Positions 35,487 through 44,187 of a DNA stretch of 64,000 nt are shown piece by piece (the stretch's first letter is position 1; every line of letters begins with the position of its first letter). This DNA comes from Oceanobacillus timonensis. GTDB taxonomy: Bacteria > Bacillota > Bacilli > Bacillales > Amphibacillaceae. The DNA is taken from assembly GCF_900166635.1 (NCBI RefSeq), contig NZ_LT800497.1, forward strand, positions 2,384,378 through 2,448,377. Direction: 5' to 3'. The translations under genes were made by a program, and so were the position numbers. The notes under the pieces are model-generated. The model saw nothing but the letters and a program-made list of their open reading frames with translations. It was not told where the DNA came from and made no database searches.

Positions 35487-36674
35487 ATGTTACCATCTAT
35501 TTTTCAAAAGGCAGCAAACATCATATCCATTCTGGAAGAAAATCACTTCGAAGCTTACTTCGTTGGCGGCTGTGTGCGTGATTATATAACCGGACGCCCG
35601 ATTCATGATGTGGATATTGCTTCATCTGCCCTCCCTTCCGAAATTCAGGAGATTTTTCCAAAAGTTATTCCGGTAGGATTGGAACATGGTACCGTGATTG
35701 TCCGTTACGAGCAGGAATCATTTGAAGTCACCACTTACCGGACAGAAGGCGAATACAGTGACCACCGCCGCCCGGATGAGGTTCATTTTGTCCGTGATAT
35801 CAAGGAAGACTTAAAACGCAGGGATTTCACCATGAATGCGATAGCGATGGATATGAACGGAAAGATATTAGACCCTTTTGGCGGAAAACAAGCTATTGCC
35901 AGCGGGCGGATTCAGACGGTCGGAAATGCAGTGGACCGTTTTGAAGAGGATGCTTTACGTATTATTCGCGCTCTCCGCTTTTGCAGCCAATTAGGTTTTA
36001 CTATTGAAGAGAATACGAAGCAAGCGATGCAACGTTGCGGGGCATTAATCGATTACTTAGCAGTGGAACGGTTAACGGTAGAGTTAGAAAAGATGGTAGC
36101 AGGAACTTATTTCAAAAGAGCTGTCGATGATATATTTGAATTAGCATTGTATCATTATCTGCCTATTTTTAAAGCAGAGCCCTCACTATTAAAAGAATTA
36201 GAACCTGTTTCTTCGCTTGCGCCTGTGTTTGCATTCGTGGAACTGAAAAACACAGGTATTACAGCAGCAGCTTGCACGAAGGCTTATAAGTGTTCCAATC
36301 AACTGAAACAACAGGCAAACAACCTTGTGGATGCTTATCATCTCTATAAAAAGAGCGGAATCGATGCATGGTTTGTCTATCAATTGCCAAAAGAACAATG
36401 GGATGATTTTGTTTACTTAGTAAAACAGATCGATCAGCATACGATAGATAGACAAGAGCTGTACTTTATACGGGAGAAGCTCCCTATTTTATCTAAAAAA
36501 GAGCTTTGTGTGAACGGACATGATATCATGGAGTGGTTTCCGGAACGTCCAAAAGGAAAATGGATAAAAGATATATTGGATAAAATAGAATATCATATCG
36601 TTATCTCTAAACTCGCAAATGAAAAATCAAAAATAAAGGAATGGATACAATGGAATCTACCCGCTCAAAGTTAA
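35487..36674 (+). CDS. cca: CCA-adding tRNA nucleotidyltransferase
   Basis: Adds or repairs the 3' CCA of tRNAs. 395 residues, class II nucleotidyltransferase. The head domain has GGCVRDYITGRPIHDVDIA (metal-binding DxD near residues 41-43) and the RRDFTMNAIAM motif near residue 111; the neck has the ALRIIRALRF sequence. GAAAGAGG lies before the ATG, 3 bases after the bshA stop. The 3' end overlaps birA. Confidence 0.97.
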   Translation: MLPSIFQKAANIISILEENHFEAYFVGGCVRDYITGRPIHDVDIASSALPSEIQEIFPKVIPVGLEHGTVIVRYEQESFEVTTYRTEGEYSDHRRPDEVHFVRDIKEDLKRRDFTMNAIAMDMNGKILDPFGGKQAIASGRIQTVGNAVDRFEEDALRIIRALRFCSQLGFTIEENTKQAMQRCGALIDYLAVERLTVELEKMVAGTYFKRAVDDIFELALYHYLPIFKAEPSLLKELEPVSSLAPVFAFVELKNTGITAAACTKAYKCSNQLKQQANNLVDAYHLYKKSGIDAWFVYQLPKEQWDDFVYLVKQIDQHTIDRQELYFIREKLPILSKKELCVNGHDIMEWFPERPKGKWIKDILDKIEYHIVISKLANEKSKIKEWIQWNLPAQS

Positions 36675-37630
36675 TCAAGCTTCTATCCAAAAGTAAGGAG
36701 AGCTATATCTCCGGTCAAGCGCTTTCTGAAGCATTGGGTATTTCCCGGAATGCCGTTTGGAAACACATGAAAGACTTAGAGCGTGACGGCTATACCATCG
36801 ATGCGAAAAGAAGTCAGGGATATCGCATCGTTTCCTTTCCTGATAAAGTCAGCAGCAATACAATCCGCTGGGGGCTTGAAACAAAATGGATGGGACACCA
36901 CATTATTCACAAAGCATCGGTTGCTTCTACCCAATTAATTGGACATGAAGCGGCCCGGGAAAATGCACCGAATGGAACCATGATTATTGCTGAAGAACAG
37001 ACTGCCGGCAGAGGCAGAATGAAAAAAAACTGGTTTTCGGATAAAGAAGGTTTATGGTCCACTCTGCTTCTGCGGCCGCCGATTCCTCCAAATAAAGCTT
37101 CTGAGCTTACGTTATTAGCTGCGGTTGCGTTAAGGGACGCACTGCATGAGCTGACGGGTTTGTCTATCGGTATTAAATGGCCGAATGATTTATTAATCGG
37201 CGATAAAAAACTTTGTGGGATTTTAACGGAAATGCAGGGAGAGCAAGATCGGATTGATTATGTTTTAATCGGTTCCGGCTTAAATGTCAATCAGGATGAA
37301 GCAAGCTGGGATGCATCGATTCGTGATATTGCGACCTCATTGAAAATAGAGTCCGGGAAAAATTGGGATAAAAAAGAAATCGTCCAGAGCATATTAAAAC
37401 ACGTTGAAAACACGTATGAGGTATACTTAGAGACAGGATTTAAAGCCATTAAATCCAGGTGGGAAGAACATGCTTTTAAAATAGGGGAAAATATTAACAT
37501 TAAAACGTTTCATAATGAATGGTCAGGCAAATTCTTGGGTATCACAGATGAAGGGGCTTTAATTGCTGAATCACCGGATGGGAGCCCTGTAACCCTATAC
37601 TCCGCAGAAATAGAATGGTTTGACCGGTAA
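36650..37630 (+). CDS. birA: Bifunctional biotin ligase / biotin operon repressor
   Basis: 326 residues: an N-terminal winged helix-turn-helix (GQALSEALGISRNAVWKHMKDL region, near residues 20-42) and a biotin-protein ligase domain. The latter has GRGRMKKNWFS (near residue 120) and KWPNDLLIGDKKLCGIL (near residue 183). It charges carboxylases with biotin and represses biotin genes. The ATG at 36650 is preferred, because AAAGGA (36635-36640) abuts the earlier ATG at 36641. It starts 25 bases inside cca. Confidence 0.95.
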   Translation: MESTRSKLIKLLSKSKESYISGQALSEALGISRNAVWKHMKDLERDGYTIDAKRSQGYRIVSFPDKVSSNTIRWGLETKWMGHHIIHKASVASTQLIGHEAARENAPNGTMIIAEEQTAGRGRMKKNWFSDKEGLWSTLLLRPPIPPNKASELTLLAAVALRDALHELTGLSIGIKWPNDLLIGDKKLCGILTEMQGEQDRIDYVLIGSGLNVNQDEASWDASIRDIATSLKIESGKNWDKKEIVQSILKHVENTYEVYLETGFKAIKSRWEEHAFKIGENINIKTFHNEWSGKFLGITDEGALIAESPDGSPVTLYSAEIEWFDR

Positions 37631-37731
37631 AAGCAGATAATAGAAATCCATTGGGAGAACAGTCTGCTGTATGTATATAGAAATGCAGCACATGAATGAT
37701 CCTATCCAATGAAAAGAATGGAGGTGGTCTT

Positions 37732-40536
37732 ATGAAGTATGTTGTGATTGATTTAGAAACAACCGGTAATTCACCGGCAAAAGCAGGGAAAATCATTGAA
37801 ATAGGAATGGTTGTCATTGAAAATGATGAAATAAAAGAAACAAAAACAACGTTAATCAATCCGAATCAGCCGATACCGCCTTTCATTTCTCAGCTGACAG
37901 GTATTTATAATGAAGATGTGACAGATGCGCCATTATTTATAGATGAAGCAGAAGATATTACTCGTATGTTTCAGGACAGCTATATTATTGCACATAATGC
38001 AACTTTCGATGTCGGCTTCCTTAATACGGAATTAACATCCAATGGTTTTCCGGCATTAAAAAATCAGGTGCTGGATACAGTAGAGCTGTCCAGAATATTA
38101 TTCCCGGGTATATCCAGTTATAAATTAAGTTATCTGTCCACGTACTTTGATCTGCATCACGATGATCCGCACCGTGCTTTATCCGATGCTTATGTAACAG
38201 GAAAACTATTTTTAAAGTTAAAAGAAAAAATGGACCATCTGCCATATGAAACGTTATATAAGCTGAAAATGCTTGAAGATAAATTACAATCCGATTTAGC
38301 AGCTATCCTGGATTATCGTTTAGAGGAATTAGCATTCAAGGAACACCCCGATGATCAAATAAAACATTATCAGGGACTTGCTTTCCGTATGTCTGAAAAA
38401 GAAACAGAAACGGACTCCCGGTTAGATATATCATTTGGAGAATATTTAGATGCGATCTACCAGGAAGAAGGGGCTCTTGCGAAAGCATTCGCATCTTATG
38501 AACCGAGAGAGGGACAGCGGCAAATGTCTGAAACGATTTATGATGCGTTCTCTGCCAAAAAACACGCGTTTATTGAAGCGGGGACCGGGACAGGAAAATC
38601 GTTGGCTTATTTATTACCGGCTATTTACCAGGCTGTCAATCACCAAGAGCGCCTTATTATAAGTACATATACAACACAGTTGCAGAGCCAGCTGCTTGAA
38701 GAAGAAATTCCATTATTAAAAAAGATTATAGACACTCCTTTCAAAGTAGCGTTAATGAAAGGGAAGAATCATTATTTAAACCTGGAGAAATTTCTTTATG
38801 AGCTGGATTATGGACCAAAGGATAATTATGATTTTGTCTTAACAAAAGCGATTTTACTCGTGTGGATTACGGAAACCGAAACAGGGGATATTGATGAAAT
38901 CCAGTTACCGGCGGGGGGATATATTCTCTTCCAAAAGGTTTCTGCTGATGCAGAAAGAAATATGAACCCGAAATCTCCCTGGTTCCATCATTCCTATTAT
39001 CAATTGGCCAGGCGACGGGCTCAAAAAGCGGATATTCTGATTACGAATCATGCATTACTGTGTACGGATATGTTTAATGATTATGCTTTTTTACCAAGCT
39101 ATCAGAAAGTCATTATCGATGAGGCGCATCATTTTGAAGAAACGGCGTCCCATCATTACGGACTCAAGCTGGATTATATACAGATGCAATTCACCTGTAA
39201 TTATTTAGGAACAGCAGATGAAGATAAACAATTCCATACCGTTTTGAAGGCTTTTAATGTCGAACACAAAAAGGAATTGGCGGAGCAGTGGAATGCTGCT
39301 ATCAAAGAAGCAAAATACGATATTGACGAATTATTCCATCTTATTGAGCGATTTGTGATGGCACAACAGAAGAATGATAAAGCAACAAGCGATCTGGGAA
39401 GGGTGCAATATCGTATCAAGCCGGAGACATATCATCAGAATACCTGGCAGCTTGCTCAAGATATGGTTGCACGCCTGCGTATGCATTTTCAAAAGCAATT
39501 AGATGTTTTATTTCAGTTAAAGAATCATTATTCCTCAACCAATGGGGATGAAAAACAATTTCTTGAAGAGATTGCTCAGATGCAGGACGTGTTAGAAAAA
39601 TATAGGGAAGATTTAAAGATAATGTTCCAGGAACAAAATGAAGTAGCATTGATTAAATGGGCAGAGATAGATTTAAAGGGAAGTCACCATAGTGTATTTC
39701 TTTATAGTGAACCGTCTGATATAGCCCCGATATTAGCTGAAAACTTTTTCGCTAAAAAGAGCAGCGTTATTTTCACCAGTGCCACATTGACGATGGGAAG
39801 CTCCTTTACATTTATCAAAGAGCGATTGGGAGTAGCGGAACAAGATTTGTTAACAGAACAAATTGCTTCTCCATTCCATTACGATAAACAAGTACAGCTG
39901 TTAATTCCGACTGATTTTCCGGATATTAAATATGGCAACATGGATGACTTTGTCTATGCAGTATGTGAATCCATCTTATCGTTAGCAGAAGTGACCTCGG
40001 GGAGAATGCTGGTCTTGTTTACTTCTTATGATATGCTAAAAAAAGCGAATCATCTTCTAAAAGAAATGATGACAGATCAGCAGTATGTCATTATTGCTCA
40101 AGGTGTAACGAGCGGCAGCCGCAGCAGGTTGAAGAAAAATTTCCAATCCTATGATCAGGCAATCCTGCTCGGGACGAGTTCCTTCTGGGAGGGTGTAGAT
40201 ATACCCGGAGAAGATTTATCGGCGTTAGTGATGGCAAGACTGCCGTTTCAACCACCCAACCATCCTGTTTTTGAAGCGAAATCGCATCAAATGAAAGAAG
40301 AAGGAAAAAATCCGTTTATGGATTTATCCTTGCCGCAAGCTGTTATTAAATTTAAACAGGGATTTGGACGTTTAATCCGTTCCTCAGAGGACAGAGGCAT
40401 TGTATTTATTTGCGATGTGCGTGTGAAAACAGCAAGATACGGAAAATACTTTCTGGATTCTATCCCGGATGTACCAGTGTATTATGATACGACTCAACAT
40501 TTGATGAGCGCCGCAGAAGAATGGTTTCATCACTAG
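37732..40536 (+). CDS. dinG: DinG-type helicase with N-terminal 3'-5' exonuclease domain
   Basis: A 934-residue fusion typical of Firmicutes. The DnaQ-like exonuclease domain is at residues 1-170 (DLETTG near residue 7, HNATFDVGF and HRALSDAY later). The XPD/DinG superfamily 2 helicase follows, with Walker A EAGTGTGKSLAY near residue 282, DEAHHFEE near residue 466 and the C-terminal motif GFGRLIRS near residue 880. It is a predicted DNA repair enzyme. The four cysteines of iron-sulfur DinG are not evident. GGAGGTGG (37720-37727) precedes the ATG. In B. subtilis panBCD lie between birA and dinG; here they do not. Confidence 0.94.
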   Translation: MKYVVIDLETTGNSPAKAGKIIEIGMVVIENDEIKETKTTLINPNQPIPPFISQLTGIYNEDVTDAPLFIDEAEDITRMFQDSYIIAHNATFDVGFLNTELTSNGFPALKNQVLDTVELSRILFPGISSYKLSYLSTYFDLHHDDPHRALSDAYVTGKLFLKLKEKMDHLPYETLYKLKMLEDKLQSDLAAILDYRLEELAFKEHPDDQIKHYQGLAFRMSEKETETDSRLDISFGEYLDAIYQEEGALAKAFASYEPREGQRQMSETIYDAFSAKKHAFIEAGTGTGKSLAYLLPAIYQAVNHQERLIISTYTTQLQSQLLEEEIPLLKKIIDTPFKVALMKGKNHYLNLEKFLYELDYGPKDNYDFVLTKAILLVWITETETGDIDEIQLPAGGYILFQKVSADAERNMNPKSPWFHHSYYQLARRRAQKADILITNHALLCTDMFNDYAFLPSYQKVIIDEAHHFEETASHHYGLKLDYIQMQFTCNYLGTADEDKQFHTVLKAFNVEHKKELAEQWNAAIKEAKYDIDELFHLIERFVMAQQKNDKATSDLGRVQYRIKPETYHQNTWQLAQDMVARLRMHFQKQLDVLFQLKNHYSSTNGDEKQFLEEIAQMQDVLEKYREDLKIMFQEQNEVALIKWAEIDLKGSHHSVFLYSEPSDIAPILAENFFAKKSSVIFTSATLTMGSSFTFIKERLGVAEQDLLTEQIASPFHYDKQVQLLIPTDFPDIKYGNMDDFVYAVCESILSLAEVTSGRMLVLFTSYDMLKKANHLLKEMMTDQQYVIIAQGVTSGSRSRLKKNFQSYDQAILLGTSSFWEGVDIPGEDLSALVMARLPFQPPNHPVFEAKSHQMKEEGKNPFMDLSLPQAVIKFKQGFGRLIRSSEDRGIVFICDVRVKTARYGKYFLDSIPDVPVYYDTTQHLMSAAEEWFHH

Positions 40537-40612
40537 CTTATTGGACATATCATCAAAAGCGATGGCAAGATTGGGATTTTTTTGCCGGCACGAAAGTTTT
40601 CAGGGGTATTTG

Positions 40613-40641
40613 TTTACAGAAGCTATACATCTAGGTATAGT
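40613..40641 (+). promoter_or_regulatory. Sigma-A promoter for ypmB
   Basis: TTTACA at 40613-40618, a 17-base spacer and TATAGT at 40636-40641. Confidence 0.6.
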
Positions 40642-40682
40642 AAATGATGAAAGATAAACTTATAAGAAACGGATGGAGTGAC

Positions 40683-41198
40683 ATGAGGGAATCAAATAAT
40701 AGATGGGTATTATGGACGCTGATCATCATTGCGCTTCTCTTACTTGCAGGAGTAGGTTACGGTATTTATTTATATCAGGTAATCAACGATAACCGCACAG
40801 AAGGATTTGATGACACAAAAAATCAGATAGAAACACAGACCTCTTATCATGATGTTCATTCGATACAAGGATACTATGGAGAAAATAACTACCATGTATT
40901 TTATGCAAGTAATGAAGACAATGAGGAACGTTTGATTTTTCTCCCGTTGGAAGGGGAAGAACGCGAATTAATTGTGATTAATACAGAAGATATGATGAGT
41001 GAAGAAGCGATTTTAGATGCTTGGTCATCCAGCTGTGATACGTGTACCTTTGCCGATATCAGTCCTGCCTATGAAGATGGGGAGGCGTTATGGGAGATTA
41101 CGTACCATGATAAAGACAACCAGTTTGTCATGGATTACTATTCCATTGATGGAGAGAATTTAGAAGAGCGATACACATATAATCAGATGTTCCCATAA
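40683..41198 (+). CDS. ypmB: YpmB/TseB family membrane-anchored protein
   Basis: 171 residues: a signal-anchor helix (residues about 10-30) and an extracytoplasmic PepSY-like domain ending in the family pattern SIDGENLEERY. In B. subtilis YpmB (TseB) modulates the elongation transpeptidase PBP2A; that role is inferred here by family. The ATG at 40683 follows GGAGTGA. asnS follows at 96 bases; aspB, which lies between them in B. subtilis, is absent. Confidence 0.85.
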   Translation: MRESNNRWVLWTLIIIALLLLAGVGYGIYLYQVINDNRTEGFDDTKNQIETQTSYHDVHSIQGYYGENNYHVFYASNEDNEERLIFLPLEGEERELIVINTEDMMSEEAILDAWSSSCDTCTFADISPAYEDGEALWEITYHDKDNQFVMDYYSIDGENLEERYTYNQMFP

Positions 41199-41294
41199 GC
41201 AGGGAGGCTGCTTGAAGCAGCAAAAAGAATCATATATTGTACAAACACATGCATCCTAAACAGATGCCGAATAACGAGTTGGAGGATTTTTAAG

Positions 41295-42587
41295 ATGAAG
41301 ATAACCATTCAAGAAGCACCTAATCACGTAGAGAAGGAGGTCACCATCGGCGGCTGGCTGGCCAATAAACGTTCCAGCGGTAAAATTGCCTTCTTACAGC
41401 TTCGTGACGGTACCGGCTTTATGCAAGGAGTTGTTGTGAAAAGCGATGTTACTGAGGAAGTATTCTCAAGGGCAAAGAACCTGACACAAGAAACGTCCTT
41501 ATATGTCACCGGGAAAATTGTGGAAGATACACGTTCTGATTTTGGTTATGAAATGCAAGTGTCTGATTTGGAAGTTATCCATGAAGCAACAGATTACCCA
41601 ATTACACCCAAAAATCATGGAACCGAATTTTTAATGGATCACCGTCATCTATGGTTGCGTTCTAAAAAACAGCATGCCGTGATGAAAATCCGTAACGAAA
41701 TTATCCGTGCTACCTACGAATTCTTTAATACCAATGGTTTTGTCAAGGTAGACCCGCCTATTTTAACTGGTTCCTCCGCAGAAGGAACAACGGAACTTTT
41801 TCATACCAAATATTTTGATGAAGAAGCTTACTTATCTCAAAGCGGACAGCTTTATATGGAAGCAGCAGCAATGGCATTAGGAAAGGTATTCTCGTTCGGT
41901 CCTACTTTTCGTGCTGAAAAATCCAAAACAAGAAGACACTTGATTGAATTTTGGATGATTGAGCCGGAGATGGCATTTATGGATCACGAGGACAGCTTAC
42001 AAGTACAAGAAAACTATGTGAGTTTTGTGGTGCAGGCAGTACTTAAAAATTGTGCTTTAGAGCTGAAAACATTAGATCGGGATACATCGAAATTAGAGCA
42101 AATTCAGGCTCCATTTCCGCGCATCACCTATGATGAAGCCGTAGAATTATTAAAAGAAAAAGGGTTTGAGGATATTGAATGGGGAGAGGACTTTGGCGCC
42201 CCCCATGAAACAGCTATTGCAGAAAGCTATGACAAGCCTGTCTTCATTACCAATTATCCAAAGGACATTAAAGCATTTTACATGCAGCCGCATCCAGAAA
42301 GAACCGATGTTGTCCTTTGTGCAGATTTAATTGCTCCGGAAGGCTATGGCGAAATTATCGGCGGTTCCCAGCGAATTGATGATTTGGCGTTAATGGAACA
42401 ACGATATCAAGAACATGGCTTGACCGGACCTGCTTACGAGTGGTACTTAGAATTGCGTAAATACGGCAGTGTACCGCACAGCGGATTCGGGCTGGGACTA
42501 GAAAGAACGGTAGCCTGGTTATCTGGTGTAGAACATGTCCGGGAAACCATTCCATTCCCAAGACTGTTGAACCGTTTATATCCTTAA
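41295..42587 (+). CDS. asnS: Asparagine--tRNA ligase
   Basis: Class II aminoacyl-tRNA synthetase, 430 residues. An OB-fold anticodon-binding domain (residues 1-110) precedes the catalytic core, with motif 2 [19 protein letters not shown] near residue 205 and motif 3 [13 protein letters not shown] near residue 400. TTGGAGGA lies 10 bases before the ATG. I looked for a T-box leader upstream and saw none. Confidence 0.97.
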   Translation: MKITIQEAPNHVEKEVTIGGWLANKRSSGKIAFLQLRDGTGFMQGVVVKSDVTEEVFSRAKNLTQETSLYVTGKIVEDTRSDFGYEMQVSDLEVIHEATDYPITPKNHGTEFLMDHRHLWLRSKKQHAVMKIRNEIIRATYEFFNTNGFVKVDPPILTGSSAEGTTELFHTKYFDEEAYLSQSGQLYMEAAAMALGKVFSFGPTFRAEKSKTRRHLIEFWMIEPEMAFMDHEDSLQVQENYVSFVVQAVLKNCALELKTLDRDTSKLEQIQAPFPRITYDEAVELLKEKGFEDIEWGEDFGAPHETAIAESYDKPVFITNYPKDIKAFYMQPHPERTDVVLCADLIAPEGYGEIIGGSQRIDDLALMEQRYQEHGLTGPAYEWYLELRKYGSVPHSGFGLGLERTVAWLSGVEHVRETIPFPRLLNRLYP

Positions 42588-42670
42588 TAAAGAAGATATC
42601 TAAGAAACAACGTTCTGAGCGCTTTATTTTTGGCTTTCAGGACCAAAATATGAAGATTTCCTGTACGCAA

Positions 42671-42709
42671 AAATCCCTTGCTTTTAAGCGAGGGATTTCC
42701 TTTCTTTTT
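42671..42709 (+). terminator. Terminator after asnS
   Basis: An 11-bp stem with one G-U pair (42671-42681 with 42688-42698) and a T-rich tail. Confidence 0.8.
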
Positions 42710-42750
42710 GATGAAGAAAAAATGCTATACTGTTATCTGAGGTGCTAGAA

Positions 42751-43440
42751 ATGACTAAAAAAATAAATTATCAAGAAATTATCCAGGATCAAATGACTGT
42801 TCCTAAAAAATTGCTGACAAACTATCATCAATTAGGCCTTCATGAAACGGAACTTATTTTGCTGTTGCAGCTTTCCCGTTTTGCAAATGAAGGGAATCAT
42901 TTTCCTACGCCTTTTGAGCTGGCACAAACAGCCAGTATTTCAGAAGAAGAAGCAGCTAATATGCTTCGGAAATTAGTGCAAAGAGGATTCTTGTCCATTG
43001 AAAAAAACAATTCTGACCAGACACCAATCAGTGAATCATACTCTTTGGAGCCTTTGTTGGAAAAACTATACGATGAAGAAGCTGCTGTTGTGAATCATGA
43101 AGAAGAACACATAGGGAATATTTTTATTTTATTTGAACAAGAATTTGGCCGACCTTTATCCCCATTTGAAATAGAAACGGTCAACAGCTGGCTGGATGAA
43201 GATGAAATAGAGCCCTCTTTGATAAAAGCGGGTTTGCGTGAATCTGTATTGATGAGCAAATTAAACTTTAAATATATCGATCGGATTTTAAGAGAATGGA
43301 AGAAAAAAGGGATTCATACCGTACAAGATGCGAGAAAGGCAAGCAGGCAATTTCATCAGAATAAAACGGAGACTAACAACACGGAGACACGCCCGAAACG
43401 GGATACATCCTTTTATTATAATTGGCTGGAAGGAGAATAA
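42751..43440 (+). CDS. dnaD: DNA replication initiation protein DnaD
   Basis: Primosomal protein that helps DnaA/DnaB load the replicative helicase. 229 residues: an N-terminal winged-helix domain (residues about 15-100) and the DnaD/DnaB2 C-terminal domain (residues about 120-200) containing the YxxxIL.W-type motif (YIDRILREWKKKGI). The ATG at 42751 follows GAGGTG; the GTG at 42742 is inside that site. An extended -10 (TGCTATACT, 42723-42731) sits close upstream. nth follows 4 bases after the stop. Confidence 0.95.
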   Translation: MTKKINYQEIIQDQMTVPKKLLTNYHQLGLHETELILLLQLSRFANEGNHFPTPFELAQTASISEEEAANMLRKLVQRGFLSIEKNNSDQTPISESYSLEPLLEKLYDEEAAVVNHEEEHIGNIFILFEQEFGRPLSPFEIETVNSWLDEDEIEPSLIKAGLRESVLMSKLNFKYIDRILREWKKKGIHTVQDARKASRQFHQNKTETNNTETRPKRDTSFYYNWLEGE

Positions 43441-43444
43441 AATA

Positions 43445-44098
43445 ATGCTGAATAACACACAAATCAGACGATGTTTAGATGCCATGGCTGAAATGTTTCC
43501 GAATGCCAAGGGGGAGCTTGTTCATTCCAATCCATTTGAATTAGTGATTGCTGTTTTGCTGTCGGCACAGTGTACAGATAAATTGGTTAATAAAGTGACA
43601 GCGGATTTATTTAAAAAGTATAAAACCCCGGAGGATTATCTCGCTGTGCCATTAGAAGAATTGGAAAATGATATTCGTTCGATCGGTTTGTACAGGTCCA
43701 AAGCCAAAAATATTCAAAAGCTTTGCCGTACATTAATCGACAAGTTTGATGGGGAAGTGCCCCAAACCAAAGAAGAACTGATTCAATTGGCCGGCGTCGG
43801 CAGAAAGACAGCTAATGTGGTTGCTTCTGTTGCTTTTGATGAACCTTCTATCGCCGTTGATACACATGTGGAGCGTGTGTCAAAACGATTAGGTATTTGC
43901 AGGTGGAAAGACAGTGTGACTGAAGTAGAAAATACGCTGATGCGTAAAGTTCCAAGGGATGAATGGAGTGTCACGCATCACCGGATGATTTTCTTTGGCC
44001 GCTACCATTGCAGAGCCAGGAACCCTAAATGTCCGGAATGCCCGCTACTGGATATCTGCCGGGAAGGTCAAAAACGAATGAAGAAAATAGGGGAGTAG
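43445..44098 (+). CDS. nth: Endonuclease III
   Basis: DNA glycosylase/AP lyase for oxidised pyrimidines. 217 residues with the helix-hairpin-helix LAGVGRKTANVVASVAF (catalytic Lys near residue 120), the catalytic Asp in VDTHVERVSKRLG near residue 139, and the [4Fe-4S] loop CRARNPKCPECPLLDIC near residues 187-203. The ATG at 43445 follows AAGGAGAA. It is coupled to dnaD as in B. subtilis. Confidence 0.96.
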   Translation: MLNNTQIRRCLDAMAEMFPNAKGELVHSNPFELVIAVLLSAQCTDKLVNKVTADLFKKYKTPEDYLAVPLEELENDIRSIGLYRSKAKNIQKLCRTLIDKFDGEVPQTKEELIQLAGVGRKTANVVASVAFDEPSIAVDTHVERVSKRLGICRWKDSVTEVENTLMRKVPRDEWSVTHHRMIFFGRYHCRARNPKCPECPLLDICREGQKRMKKIGE

Positions 44099-44141
44099 GA
44101 TGAAATATTCTGTTTGCGTAATCATTTCCATATAATCACAT

Positions 44142-44187
44142 AATCAAAAAATCCCGATCTGCTGATTCAGATCGGGATTTTTTGATT
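44142..44187. terminator. Bidirectional terminator between nth and ponA
   Basis: A perfect 20-bp stem (44142-44161 with 44168-44187) with A and T runs in the outer part. The right arm reaches the ponA stop codon. Confidence 0.95.

Noticed and set aside
41199..41294. T-box leader for asnS
   Set aside because: Only a short GCTGC/GCAGC hairpin is present; there is no T-box consensus or terminator/antiterminator pair.
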